A stretch of DNA of 64,000 bases from G963701675 sp963701675 (GCA_963701675.1 OY969623.1:2542001-2606000); one strand, 5' to 3'. Shown: positions 35,444 to 44,076, counted from the first letter of the stretch. Numbers and translations are program-made. The notes: generated by a model from the sequence alone, not told the origin.

Positions 35444-36748
35444 TTAGAACAAGGACTCCAAATCAGCCGTGGCGAGTACCGACATCCAGTGATCCGGTCT
35501 GGGTGGCGACGGTGCCAGTGACGCCTGCACCTCGAATGCCCCAATGTCAATTGTCCCGTTCACAATCCGCGGAAACCCTGGGCCGCGCTGGTCGAAATCA
35601 GGGGCGTTAGTGTTATCGCCGACATCAATGGCGGGGCTGCCGAGGAGCAGCGCGTGGGTTTGTGTCGGGCCGCCATTATTTGTTAGCGCGCCGAGCATAG
35701 GGTCAACATCGAGAAAGTCTGTCTCCACGTAGCCGCTGCCGCCGCTGCTGTTGCCGAAGAGGTTGAATCCCGACGATGACAAGTTGCCGGCGAAGTCAGG
35801 CGCCGAGCTTGCTTGATTCCCGGCGACGATGGTGTTGCGAAGATCGCCACTTGCGAGGGCGATTCCGCCTCCGGCCTGCGGCCCGCTGCCGTTGCAAGAG
35901 TTGCCGGTGATGGTGCTGTTGAGAATCGTCGCCATCGAAGCGGAGATGCCGCCGCCAAGGCATTGTGGGTTGTGGGAGGTGTGGCCAAACGCCTTGTTTC
36001 CCGAAACCGTGCTGTTGATGATCGACAGTGTACCGGACGACGAGATTCCACCCCCAAAGCCGTCGTTGGGCTCTCCTCCCGCGGTGTTGGCGGAAATGGT
36101 GCTGCTGTCGATGGTCAACGTGCCGGCGTTATGAATGCCACCACCGTTGGCGGTGTCATCGAATGGATGATCCACCAGTGCCGTATTCGCCGAAACCGTG
36201 CTGAAGCGCAGCGTCATCGTCCCGCCGTTGTAAATGCCGCCGCCTAACGCGTGCGAATTATTACATGACGACACCGGGTGCGTGACGTTGCCTGTGATCG
36301 TACTATTTTCAACGGTCAACGAACCGTCGTTCAGGATTCCGCCGCCGAAAGCGTAGAAGGGAGTTCCGCATCCTGAGAGAAACACGTTGCCGTTGGCAAT
36401 CGTCAGCCCTGAGATTTCCACGGTGGCAGCGCTGGGGATATTGAAGATTCGATAGTTGCCTCCCGTGTCTCGTCGCACGGTCAGGGAATCCGCACCGGGG
36501 CCCTGAATATCAATGTCGGAAGCTAGATCGGGCAGCACACCCGTCAGATTGATTGTTCCGGTCACGTGAAAGTCGATAATATCCGCGCCGGGGTTGCTGT
36601 TCACCTTGTTGATGCAGAAACGCAAATCGCCGCGAAACCCCATGCCCGTGCCGGTATCGGCAAGGCGCGTGACGTGACAGGTGGACAGTAGCGTCCGGTC
36701 TTCGAGGGTTTCGAGGCGGGGGCGGACGGCTGGTTTTTGCGAACGCAC
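35444..36748 (-). CDS. Beta-helix repeat protein (copy 2 of a near-identical pair)
   Basis: The GTG start at 36748 and its GGAGG site are the same as in 7712-9022. Residues up to the DFDQRGPGFPRIVNG region are almost identical to that copy (for example ALTNNGG here, ALANNGG there; STCHV here, SICHV there). After GAFEVQ the tail differs: SLAPSPPRPDHWMSVLATAD, LESLF. The protein has the LETLEDRTLLSTCHVTRL head, beta-helix rungs, and the GSPAIDVGDNTNAPDFD / GTIDIGAFEVQ module. It is 23 bases from both neighbours. The tail difference in an otherwise identical pair points to gene conversion or tail exchange. Confidence 0.87.
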   Translation of the reverse strand: MRSQKPAVRPRLETLEDRTLLSTCHVTRLADTGTGMGFRGDLRFCINKVNSNPGADIIDFHVTGTINLTGVLPDLASDIDIQGPGADSLTVRRDTGGNYRIFNIPSAATVEISGLTIANGNVFLSGCGTPFYAFGGGILNDGSLTVENSTITGNVTHPVSSCNNSHALGGGIYNGGTMTLRFSTVSANTALVDHPFDDTANGGGIHNAGTLTIDSSTISANTAGGEPNDGFGGGISSSGTLSIINSTVSGNKAFGHTSHNPQCLGGGISASMATILNSTITGNSCNGSGPQAGGGIALASGDLRNTIVAGNQASSAPDFAGNLSSSGFNLFGNSSGGSGYVETDFLDVDPMLGALTNNGGPTQTHALLLGSPAIDVGDNTNAPDFDQRGPGFPRIVNGTIDIGAFEVQASLAPSPPRPDHWMSVLATADLESLF

Positions 36749-36981
36749 GAGCAAATCCTCCAACAAAGGGTTAGGTGAGTGAATCCAAATCGGCTGTGGC
36801 CAAGACCAGAGCCAGAAAGTCAGGACGATGGGTGAGCGGCGTCACCGGCGACGCCTGCACCTCAAACGCCCCGATGTCAATCGTGCCGTTCACGATCCGC
36901 GGGAATCCTGGCCCGCGCTGATCGAACTCCGGCGCGTCGGTGTTATCGCCGGCATCGATGGCTGGGCTGCCGGGGAGGAGG
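35594..36981. repeat. Long direct repeat, copy B (~1.39 kb)
   Basis: Same orientation and almost the same sequence as 7868-9255 (offset 27726), spanning the beta-helix gene 35444-36748, the spacer, and the 3' end of 36771-37814. Outside these limits the flanks are only family-level similar. Confidence 0.85.
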
Positions 36982-37814
36982 GCCATCGTCAGCGTTGGTC
37001 CGCCGTTGTCGGCCAGCGCACCAAGCATAGGGTCGACGTTTAGCAGGTCAGTGTTTGGGTCGAAGCCGGAACCGCCCTGCGTGTTGCCGATCAAGTTGTG
37101 TCCAGATGAAGATAGGACTCCGAAGATATCATCTGGTGCACTTTTCGGATTGCTGACAAGGTTTCCGGCGACGATCGTATTACGAAGAAAAAGTAAATCT
37201 GATGCTGTATTCAGGGCGATTCCGCCGCCTTCTTCATACACGCTATTCCCGGCAATGGTGCTGTGACTGATCACCGTCAAGCTGTTGTAGCCAAAAACCC
37301 CGCCGCCACGTCCATACCTGCTTCGGTTCAAAGCGATCGTGCTATTAAGCACAACCATGGTGCCCGCGTTAGCTAGCCCGCCGCCGGCTCCGGCCTCGTC
37401 GAAAAACAAAGTCGCATCGTTATCTGTAATAGTGCTGCTATAGACGGCTGCGGTTCCGGTGTTATGCAGGCCCCCTCCAACGGAAGCCGACGCAGTCACC
37501 GCGTTGCCTTTGAGTATCGTGTCGATGAGAGTCAAGTCACCGGCGTTGTGAATGCCGCCGCCATAACCAAAGAACGTCGCAAGTACGGTGCTTTTTTCGA
37601 CAACACATCCGCGGAGGGTCAGCGTACCGTCATTGCGGACGCCGCCCCCAAACGCATTGTTGCTGCCGAAAACCCGCCCGTTGCTAACGGTGAGGTTGTT
37701 GATTTCAACCGTGCTGCCGAACAACACGTTAAAGATTCGGTAATTTCCGCCAGTGTCACGACGAACCATGAGCAAGTCAACTCCAGGCACCTTGGATGCT
37801 GATGTCCGAAGCAA
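36771..37814 (-). CDS. Beta-helix repeat protein, 3' part of a frameshifted gene
   Basis: Family sequence starts at PGVDLLMVRRDTGGNYRIFN and continues with GGGVRNDGTLTLRGCVV, GGGIHNAGDLTL, STIAGN and NTIVAGNLV rungs. It ends with PGSPAIDAGDNTDAPEFD, NGTIDIGAFEVQ and RPDFLALVLATADLDSLT, the last part shared with 9045-10413 through the long repeat. One inserted base near 37790-37793 (GGTGCCTGG for GG-CCTGG) separates it from the 5' part. Confidence 0.82.
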   Translation of the reverse strand: MLRTSASKVPGVDLLMVRRDTGGNYRIFNVLFGSTVEINNLTVSNGRVFGSNNAFGGGVRNDGTLTLRGCVVEKSTVLATFFGYGGGIHNAGDLTLIDTILKGNAVTASASVGGGLHNTGTAAVYSSTITDNDATLFFDEAGAGGGLANAGTMVVLNSTIALNRSRYGRGGGVFGYNSLTVISHSTIAGNSVYEEGGGIALNTASDLLFLRNTIVAGNLVSNPKSAPDDIFGVLSSSGHNLIGNTQGGSGFDPNTDLLNVDPMLGALADNGGPTLTMALLPGSPAIDAGDNTDAPEFDQRGPGFPRIVNGTIDIGAFEVQASPVTPLTHRPDFLALVLATADLDSLT

Positions 37815-38079
37815 GCGACGGCAGCGCCCAGGCGAGGTTGATCGTCCCCGTCACGGTGAAGTCGATGGCATCCGGCCCCGGCTCGGCGTTCACCTTGTTG
37901 ATGCAATACCGCAGGTCGCCGCGGAAGCCTTTGCCGATCCCTTGGTCGGTGAGGCGGGTAACGTGGCAGGTGGAGAGGAGCCGACGCTCTTCCAGAGGCT
38001 CCAGTCGCAGGCGGGTTAATCGAGTCAGAGGCGACTGATTTCGATAAGTCTTTGCTTGGATTGGGGTTAGCCAAGTCAT
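37777..38079 (-). CDS. Beta-helix repeat protein, 5' part of a frameshifted gene
   Basis: ATG 38079 (MTWLTPIQAKTYRNQ) follows GGAGGGG. LEPLEERRLLSTCHVTRL, GFRGDLRYCINKVN and TINLAWALPSLASDISIQG follow, then the frame breaks and stops at 37777. The head and upstream region duplicate those of 10980-11735. Joined to 36771-37814 it would be about 435 residues. Confidence 0.82.
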   Translation of the reverse strand: MTWLTPIQAKTYRNQSPLTRLTRLRLEPLEERRLLSTCHVTRLTDQGIGKGFRGDLRYCINKVNAEPGPDAIDFTVTGTINLAWALPSLASDISIQGAWS

Positions 38080-38292
38080 CAGTCCCCTCCCAAAGAGAAA
38101 ATCACGTGCGCGCACGCCGCACCCATACGAGTCCCTACTACTAAAGGGTGATTTGGAGCCAAAACCGGACGCGCGATTTGGGAAATTCTTCGATTTTCTC
38201 GAAAATGATCGTGGAATGAGTCACGCGTCGAGGGGGGGCCGGGAATGCTGATCGCGGGTGACCGTAGCCATGCTCAACGATTAGCGACGGAC
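37865..38292. repeat. Duplicated gene-head plus upstream region, copy B
   Basis: Matches 11520-11950 across the coding head and about 210 bases of upstream non-coding sequence, including the conserved element and the following TTCTTCGATTTTCTCGAAAA stretch. Similarity fades near 38292. Confidence 0.75.
38142..38186 (-). promoter_or_regulatory. Conserved upstream element (copy 2 of 3)
   Basis: Same block as 11798-11843 (GGTGATTTGGAGCCAAAACC, GGACGCGCGATTTGG), 60-110 bases upstream of the ATG at 38079. Part of the larger duplicated upstream region. Role inferred from position only. Confidence 0.5.
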
Positions 38293-38599
38293 AGCGAGGG
38301 CTACGATAAACACTTGCGGCCGCGTCGAGGTTTCAAAAAACAGGGTCGGTACTCGACGCCGGGACCGGGCGGCTGGGACGGCTGGGCCAGCCTGTTCTTG
38401 CGCAGGGCGGACGGCGCCGGCGCACCGGACTAATTTACCATCGAGGCGAATCGACAAGATTGCACGGGGCCACATGCGCGGTGCAATTGAAGGATCCGGA
38501 GTGCAAGGAAGGAACTGAAGCGAACTTCGGAAGTTGGTCATAAACTTCACTGCCCCAAACTCCTGGGGACTTGTGCTTTTCTCGGAACGGGGGCCATGC
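38293..38599. other. Non-coding stretch between cluster and epimerase gene
   Basis: No convincing gene, RNA or repeat. It probably holds the promoter of the plus-strand epimerase gene, but no clear -35/-10 pair stands out. The sequence around 38335-38430 is GC-rich and of low coding quality in all frames. Confidence 0.4.
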
Positions 38600-39259
38600 A
38601 TGTTGATCGCGGTTACCGGTGCGACAGGATTGCTAGGCCGTTACATTGTCCGAGATCTTGTTTCCGCCGGACACCGTGTGCGCTGCTGGTATCGACCGTC
38701 CAGTGATCGAGGCGGTTTTGAGGAAGAAGCGCCAGCGATCGAATGGATTCCTAGCTCCCTTGGTGAGGCCCAGGCGACAGGACGGCTTGTCACGGACGCC
38801 GATGCTGTGGTCCACGCTGCCCTACAGTGGGACCGAACCGCCGGTTCTCGGTCCGGACACGAACATCACTTGCAGGAGTTTTTGGAAGCGAATTTGTACG
38901 GCTCGCTCCGGCTGTTCCAGGCAGCGTATGTGGCCAGCGTTCCGAGGTTCATCTTCATCTCAACATGCGCCGTTCACGAAGTGATCCTTGACGACTGGCA
39001 GCTTGACGAAACTCACCCGCTCTGGCCGACTGGCCACTACGGCGCCCACAAAGCGGCGCTAGAAAAGTTTGTGCATAGCTATGGTCTGGGCAAATCTTGG
39101 CCGATCTGCGCGCTTCGTCCAACAGGCATCTACGGTCTCGCTCATCCGCCGACTGCAAGTCGCTGGTATGATCTGGTCGGGCAGGTGATTCGCGGCGAAC
39201 CGATCGCGTCCGCAAAGGCGGAAAAGAAGTCCATGCAGCCGACGTTGCCAAAGCCGTGA
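38600..39259 (+). CDS. NAD(P)-dependent epimerase/dehydratase, 5' part of a frameshifted gene
   Basis: ATG 38600 starts MLIAVTGATGLLGRYIV, the Rossmann-fold GxTGxxG nucleotide site of extended short-chain dehydrogenases. The active-site region is present: IFISTCAVHE (Ser/Thr) and HYGAHKAALE (YxxxK). LRPTGIYG is the usual PxxxYG segment. After RGEPIA the frame departs and ends at 39259. In the alternate frame VRKGGKEVHAADVAKAVNLL follows, the typical 'HVxDVAxA' substrate-binding segment, so one base is missing near 39208. Substrate (nucleotide sugar or other) cannot be told. Intact length would be about 305 residues, normal for the family. Confidence 0.85.
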   Translation: MLIAVTGATGLLGRYIVRDLVSAGHRVRCWYRPSSDRGGFEEEAPAIEWIPSSLGEAQATGRLVTDADAVVHAALQWDRTAGSRSGHEHHLQEFLEANLYGSLRLFQAAYVASVPRFIFISTCAVHEVILDDWQLDETHPLWPTGHYGAHKAALEKFVHSYGLGKSWPICALRPTGIYGLAHPPTASRWYDLVGQVIRGEPIASAKAEKKSMQPTLPKP

Positions 39260-39519
39260 ACCTCTTGTTGCATGCCGACGCCCAGAAGATCGCCGGGCAG
39301 GCGTTCAACTGCCACGACCGCTACGTGTCTGAAGAACAGGTTGCCCGTATTGCGAAAGAACTGGTGGGAAGCCCAAGCGAAATCGCGGCCTTGAACGTCG
39401 GACCCAAGCACCAGATCGTCACATCCAAGCTTCGGTCGCTTGGGATGTCGTTTGGGGGTGAGCCGCTACTGCGTAACACCGTCGTCGAGTTGATCCAAGC
39501 CCAACAGGAGCAAGCATAG
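39256..39519 (+). CDS. NAD(P)-dependent epimerase/dehydratase, 3' part of a frameshifted gene
   Basis: Continues the epimerase: in-frame family sequence begins at about 39208 (VRKGGKEVHAADVAKAV) and runs through NLLLHADAQKIAGQAFNCHD, EEQVARIAKELVG and ends ELIQAQQEQA. The internal ATG-like start is not a real start. A gene for an exported hydrolase begins 20 bases downstream. Confidence 0.8.
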   Translation: MNLLLHADAQKIAGQAFNCHDRYVSEEQVARIAKELVGSPSEIAALNVGPKHQIVTSKLRSLGMSFGGEPLLRNTVVELIQAQQEQA

Positions 39520-39539
39520 TCGCCGCCAGAGAGGACTAC

Positions 39540-40019
39540 ATGTTTCGCACACTCATCACGATTAGCTGCACTTTGGTGCTCGCAACCGCCGTGCGCGCTG
39601 AGGTCAAGAGGAAACAGGTCACGTACAAGGACGGGGACTTGGAATGCCACGGCTACCTGGTGTGGGACGACGCTGTGAAAGGCCCCCGGCCGGGAGTGCT
39701 GGTCGTTCACGAATGGTGGGGGCTCGACGACTATGCCTGCACCGAGTTCGAGTCCGCCGCGCTATCCGAGCCAAACCACGACTGTGACGAGTCCGCGGAC
39801 CGCACGAGTACGCAGCAACAGCCGACCCGAATTCGACGCACGTTGACGGCCCAAACGAATGATGAACTGACGGAACGGCTATTCGCCGAACCGCGGGAGC
39901 ACGAAATCGCGTGGATTCAAATCGCTCAAACCGATAATAAGTCAGCAAGGCGCGTGACATGGCAGGTGGACAGTAGCGTCCGGCTTTCGAGTAATTCGAG
40001 CTTAAGCATTCGACACTGA
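39540..40019 (+). pseudogene. Truncated dienelactone hydrolase family protein
   Basis: Residues 1-20 are a signal peptide (MFRTLITISCTLVLATAVRA). Residues 21-66 match exported dienelactone hydrolases: VTYKDGDLECHGYLVWDDA and PGVLVVHEWWGLDDYA. Homology stops abruptly there (39738), before the nucleophile region, so no catalytic triad remains. The following ~200 bases match nothing I recognise in any frame. The end of the frame runs antisense through the head of a broken beta-helix gene (39926-40027). A deletion or rearrangement has fused the hydrolase 5' end to cluster debris. Confidence 0.75.
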
Positions 40020-40027
40020 CTTTTCAT
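39926..40027 (-). pseudogene. Beta-helix gene stub (head only)
   Basis: ATG 40027, one base after the stop of the upstream FG-GAP gene, gives MKSQCRMLKLELLESRTLLS, then TCHVTRLAD and a stop after LLSV. It has the family head and nothing else: the GFRGDLRYCINKVN block and all rungs are missing. The break is at about 39945, next to the truncated hydrolase. Confidence 0.75.
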
Positions 40028-40028
40028 G

Positions 40029-42242
40029 TCAACTCCGTCGTCTAGTTTTTCCAAAGGTAAGTTCGGACGTGATGAGTAGCGCCGGATTCGGGTCGAACCC
40101 CGGGATCGGCACCGGCCAATTGCCGTCATTGATCAGAACCGCGACCGTAAAGGTCGTCCCACACGCAATGTCCACGTGACTATCGCCGTCAAAATCGCCG
40201 ACGGTCAGTGGCACAACTGCGCCACCCATGGCATAGGTTATGCCTGGTGAGAAATTCCCGTCGCCGTTACCCAACAGGACACTGGTTGCGCCCTTACTGG
40301 CGTGGGTGAACGTGAGGTCGAGTTTTCCGTCGCTGTTGAAATCACCAACCACCAGTTTGTCCACAATGGCGAAGGCGGCCATAGTCAAAGGCGGCGCGAA
40401 CGATCCATTCGCATTGGCCAACAGGACGCGAACGAGTGCATTGCTGTCGTCGTTGACGACAAGGTCATCTCGGCCGTCACCGTTAAAGTCCCCTGCGGTA
40501 ATAGCTAGGGGATCGTTTCCCGCATCGTAAGAAACTCCCGCTTGGAACGTGGCGTCGCCGTTTCCGAGGCGCACGTACACGCGTCCGCCGGAGGAAAAGT
40601 CATTGGTGAAGACAATGTCCGCGTTCGCATCTCCGTCAAAGTCTCCGACAGAGACCGCCCGCGCGTTGCCGCCGTGCGATAGAAGAATTCCCTGTGCGAA
40701 GGTCCCGTCGCCGTTGCCCAAAAACAAAGGCGCGCTGGAGCTTGTGAAACTCAGTAGAACCAAGTCAGGGATTCCGTCTTCGTTGAAATCGCCGACGGCA
40801 AGAGCATTCGGGTTGTTCCAGTCGCCGAACGGGACGCCGACACTGAAGGTGCCGTCACCGTTACCAAGAAGGACTCGGATGTTATCATCCAACTGCAAGC
40901 TGACCGCAAGATCCAGACGCGTGTCGTTGTTGAAGTCGGCAACCACAAGGGAATTTGGCAGTCTGCCGACCGCGTAAGAAAGAGGGGTCGAGAAGCTTCC
41001 GTCTCCAATCCCCAGGATGATGCTCACCGTGTCGTAAGACAAATTCGCTGTCGCAAGGTCGAGAATGTTATCGCCGTTGAAATCGCCCTGTTCTAGGTCG
41101 TCCGGGTCAGTAATCGGCGAACTGACGGGGCTTGGGAAGGTGCCATCGCCGAATCCGGGAAGCAACACCATGGTCGCGCCGGCACTATTGGCGGCGATCA
41201 AATCAAGAACGCCGTCCCCGGTTGCGTCGCTCGCTTGCACCGCCGTCACCGCTGATCCCGCTCCATACGGCGTGCGCTCTCCAAAGCTGCCGTCGCCGTT
41301 GCCCAAAAGTACGTCTACGGTGTAAGAATTGGCGATCGCCACGTCGGTTTTTCCGTCGTCGTCGAAATCGCCGCTCGCAAGGGCGTTGGGCGCCGAGCCG
41401 GCGATGAAGGATGATGGCGCCTGAAATGTTCCGTCGCCATTCCCTAGAAGGACGCTGGCTCCGTCTGCGCTCAGATTAGCCGCAATCACATCCGGTTTGC
41501 TGTCCTGGTTCAGATCAGTCACAATCGCGTCCGTCGGGGCCGGGCCTGCCACGAACGACTTCGGAAGTTGAAACGACCCGTTGCCGTTATTGAGTAGTAC
41601 CGTGATTGAATTGCTGACGGCGTTATTGGCGACAACTATGTCGGGGTGGATGTCCGCGTTCAGGTCATGGAGGGTAACGGAATATGGGGTCGGCCCTGCG
41701 GGATAATTGAGAGCCGCAGGGAATACACCGTTACCTTGATTTAGTAACACGCTGACCGAGCCGAAAGTGTTCGCGGTGACCACATCGGGGGCTCCGTCGG
41801 CGTTCAGGTCAGCGATCGCCACCGAAATTGCACCGCTGCCGACCCCGGTCAGAATTGGGCGTCGAAAAAAGCCGCTGCCGGAACCCCGCAACACCGCGAT
41901 GGTATTGTTGGCATTGTTGGCGACGACGATGTCGGCTCGGCCATCGCCGGTTACGTCGCCCGTTGCAATCGCGCTGGGATTGCCGCCGCCGGTCGGGAAA
42001 CTTCCCGGCGTGTCGAAGATACCGCCGCCGGTGTTCATCTGCACGGTCACAAATCCCGGACTGACCTTGCTCGAAGCGGCGAGGTCGACCAACCCATCGC
42101 CGTTGAAGTCCGCCAGGCTGATATCCGATGGCAGCGGTCCGGCCGGAATGAGCGACGCACCCGCAAAACTCGGTACATCGCGGCTTTCAAGTACCTCAAT
42201 TTTCAGAGGAACCGTGCGCGTAGACAAATCGCTGGAGTTCAT
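40029..42242 (-). CDS. FG-GAP/VCBS beta-propeller protein with variant tail (737 aa)
   Basis: ATG 42242 (MNSSDLSTRTVPLKI) has GGAGG nine bases upstream; the in-frame GTG three bases earlier is less likely. EVLESRDVPSFAG is followed by about twelve FG-GAP units (ADFNGDGLVDLAA, DFDDDGKTDVAIA, DFNNDTRLDLAVS, DFDGDSHVDIACG). The end is NDGNWPVPIPGFDPNPALL, then ITSELTFGKTRRRS, which keeps the W-P-x-P start of the shared tail but not the SRHIARVAL part. It starts three bases after the stop of the beta-helix gene upstream, so the two are likely translationally coupled. Exported propeller by family. Confidence 0.88.
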   Translation of the reverse strand: MNSSDLSTRTVPLKIEVLESRDVPSFAGASLIPAGPLPSDISLADFNGDGLVDLAASSKVSPGFVTVQMNTGGGIFDTPGSFPTGGGNPSAIATGDVTGDGRADIVVANNANNTIAVLRGSGSGFFRRPILTGVGSGAISVAIADLNADGAPDVVTANTFGSVSVLLNQGNGVFPAALNYPAGPTPYSVTLHDLNADIHPDIVVANNAVSNSITVLLNNGNGSFQLPKSFVAGPAPTDAIVTDLNQDSKPDVIAANLSADGASVLLGNGDGTFQAPSSFIAGSAPNALASGDFDDDGKTDVAIANSYTVDVLLGNGDGSFGERTPYGAGSAVTAVQASDATGDGVLDLIAANSAGATMVLLPGFGDGTFPSPVSSPITDPDDLEQGDFNGDNILDLATANLSYDTVSIILGIGDGSFSTPLSYAVGRLPNSLVVADFNNDTRLDLAVSLQLDDNIRVLLGNGDGTFSVGVPFGDWNNPNALAVGDFNEDGIPDLVLLSFTSSSAPLFLGNGDGTFAQGILLSHGGNARAVSVGDFDGDANADIVFTNDFSSGGRVYVRLGNGDATFQAGVSYDAGNDPLAITAGDFNGDGRDDLVVNDDSNALVRVLLANANGSFAPPLTMAAFAIVDKLVVGDFNSDGKLDLTFTHASKGATSVLLGNGDGNFSPGITYAMGGAVVPLTVGDFDGDSHVDIACGTTFTVAVLINDGNWPVPIPGFDPNPALLITSELTFGKTRRRS

Positions 42243-42245
42243 CAC

Positions 42246-43682
42246 CTAGTTCCTCCACTTCGAGTAGTCGGTGTCCAGTTCAGCGCTGACCAAAATGGCA
42301 ATATCGAAAGGCGCGCTCGGCGCCGCCGTCGCCTGCACCTCAAATGCTCCGGTATCGATCGTGTCGTTCACAATCCGAGGAAATCCGGGACCGCGCTGAT
42401 CGAAATTGGTAGCGTCGCTATTGTCGCCCGTGTCGATGGCCGGGCTGCCGGGGAGGAGGGCAAGGGTTGCCGTGGGACCGCCGTTGTCCTGGAGAGGCCC
42501 AAGCATAGGGTCAACGCCAAGCAAATCGCTTGGCGCAAAACCCGAGCCGCCAGTGGGATCTCCGATCAGGTTGTGGCCGAGTGAAGTGAACACCGCGAAA
42601 ACGTCTGGCCCGCCTGTGCTGGCCCAATTCGCGGCGAGGATGGTATTTTGCAGTGTGAGCGAGCCGCCGCTTAGCCGAATACCGCCGCCTTCGGAGGTCA
42701 TTTCTCCGACGGAGACATTTCCCACAATCGTGCTATTACGAATTTCCGCGGTGGTGTTCTCCAGTGATACGCCGCCACCATAGGCGTCTTTGAAGCCGGT
42801 AAGTTGGTTGTTAGCGATCGTGCTGTTCTGAATCGTGATGGAACCGGATTGGCTGGCGATGCCTCCGCCGAAGACTTTTTGCGGTTGGGATCCTGCGCTA
42901 TTGTTGTAGATGACACTGCTGTCGATCAACATGCTTCCCGCGTTGTAAACGCCGGCGCCGTAAACGTAATATCCCACTATGAACCCGGTGTCCGCTTCGT
43001 TACTGGTGATCGTGCTCATCACCATGATCGCGGATCCGAGGTTTGAAACGCCCGCGCCGTAGATTTTCACATAGCCGGAACCGTTGCTACCGTAACTGGA
43101 ATTGTCGCTCACTGTCGTCTGAAAAAGCGTTAGCTGTCCCGTGGCATCGTTGAATATCCCTCCGGCGTAGCACGTACTTACCTGGATACCTGACGCTTGT
43201 GCGCGGCCACCTCGAACAGTCACGTAGACCAGCGTCAGGCTTCCGGCGTTGAAAATGTTGGCCCCGCCGGCGCCATTACCCGAGATTTTTCCGTTTTCGA
43301 TCGTCAGGTTCGCGATCTCCACATTGGCGCCGGCCGGGATGTAGAATCCGCGACCGGTTTCACGAACGTCGATTGTCAGCAGCGACTCGCCCGGTCCTTG
43401 AATACTGATGTCCGATGCCAGGTTCGGAAGCGGCGAGTTGAGGTCAATCTTGCCGGTCACGGTGAAGTCGATGACATCCGGCCCCGGCTCGGTGTTGACC
43501 TTGTTGATGCAGTACCGCAAGTCGCCGCGAAAGCCCTTGCCGACTCCGGCGTCACTAAGGCGCGTGACGTGGCAGGTGGAGAGTAGATCACGGTGTTCCA
43601 GTGGTTCCAAGAGAAGGTGTTTTGCTTTCTTAGACGGCTGCTGCCTATAAGTACTTGTGGGCCTTAGTCTTAACAATCCCAT
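42246..43682 (-). CDS. Beta-helix repeat protein (478 aa)
   Basis: ATG 43682 (MGLLRLRPTSTYRQQ) is followed by LEPLEHRDLLSTCHVTRL and GFRGDLRYCINKVN, then KIDLNSPLPNLASDISIQ. Rungs include GAGVSNLGSAIM, GAGVYNAGSMLIDSSVI, GGGIASQSGSITI and GGGIRLSGGSLTL. The C-terminal module is slightly diverged (PGSPAIDTGDNSDATNFD, NDTIDTGAFEVQ) and the end (ILVSAELDTDYSKWRN) lacks the usual final LDSL. It heads the two-gene unit 43682-40029. The conserved element at 43755-43800 lies 70-120 bases upstream. Likely an exported beta-helix surface protein. Confidence 0.88.
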   Translation of the reverse strand: MGLLRLRPTSTYRQQPSKKAKHLLLEPLEHRDLLSTCHVTRLSDAGVGKGFRGDLRYCINKVNTEPGPDVIDFTVTGKIDLNSPLPNLASDISIQGPGESLLTIDVRETGRGFYIPAGANVEIANLTIENGKISGNGAGGANIFNAGSLTLVYVTVRGGRAQASGIQVSTCYAGGIFNDATGQLTLFQTTVSDNSSYGSNGSGYVKIYGAGVSNLGSAIMVMSTITSNEADTGFIVGYYVYGAGVYNAGSMLIDSSVIYNNSAGSQPQKVFGGGIASQSGSITIQNSTIANNQLTGFKDAYGGGVSLENTTAEIRNSTIVGNVSVGEMTSEGGGIRLSGGSLTLQNTILAANWASTGGPDVFAVFTSLGHNLIGDPTGGSGFAPSDLLGVDPMLGPLQDNGGPTATLALLPGSPAIDTGDNSDATNFDQRGPGFPRIVNDTIDTGAFEVQATAAPSAPFDIAILVSAELDTDYSKWRN

Positions 43683-43754
43683 GGCGAGTCACTCCTGGCT
43701 GTTGGACCACTAATGGAAGCGCGCACATTCATCCCAAGCGCGAGTGCCTATAAG

Positions 43755-43800
43755 TAAAGGGTGATTTCAAGCCAAAACCGGACGCGCGACTTTGGCGATT
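43755..43800 (-). promoter_or_regulatory. Conserved upstream element (copy 3 of 3)
   Basis: GGTGATTTCAAGCCAAAACC followed by GGACGCGCGACTTTGG matches the elements at 11798 and 38142 although the surrounding sequence is unrelated. Here the core is conserved without a larger duplication, the best argument that it is functional. Reading on the minus strand, TTGGCT and TTATAG about 16 bases apart could be a weak sigma-70-like promoter, but the other two copies do not keep the second box. Confidence 0.55.
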
Positions 43801-43975
43801 CCTTGGTTTTCATAAGAATGAGAGGTTTATGAGCCTCGAACCACAGTTGAAGTTGAGCGAGTCGGGCGAAGGGAAAACGGAACACGCCTGACCCTCTCTC
43901 CTACACCTGCTGCGTGGTCGCTAGTGGACAGATCGTTGATTTTGCATGACACGAATCGACGTTTTCTCCGGTTTC

Positions 43976-44001
43976 TATATAGGACGACGTGTTGACGTCG
44001 T
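43976..44001 (+). promoter_or_regulatory. Possible promoter box and 7-bp inverted repeat upstream of the plus-strand FG-GAP gene
   Basis: TATATA (43976-43981) could be a -10 box, without a clear -35. Directly after it, ACGACGT (43984-43990) and ACGTCGT (43995-44001) form a perfect inverted repeat around GTTG, about 75 bases before the ATG at 44077. It could be an operator or a short hairpin in the leader. Confidence 0.35.
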
Positions 44002-44076
44002 TTCTGTTGCATTCAACCGCAAGCGGCTTGATACTCGTTAATTAACGAACGACCCACCCTTGGAGGAGGATTGTCC

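Noticed and set aside
38281..38601. Open frame of 106 codons on the minus strand between the beta-helix and epimerase genes
   Set aside because: Composition is Arg/Pro-rich without motifs and it overlaps the probable epimerase promoter.
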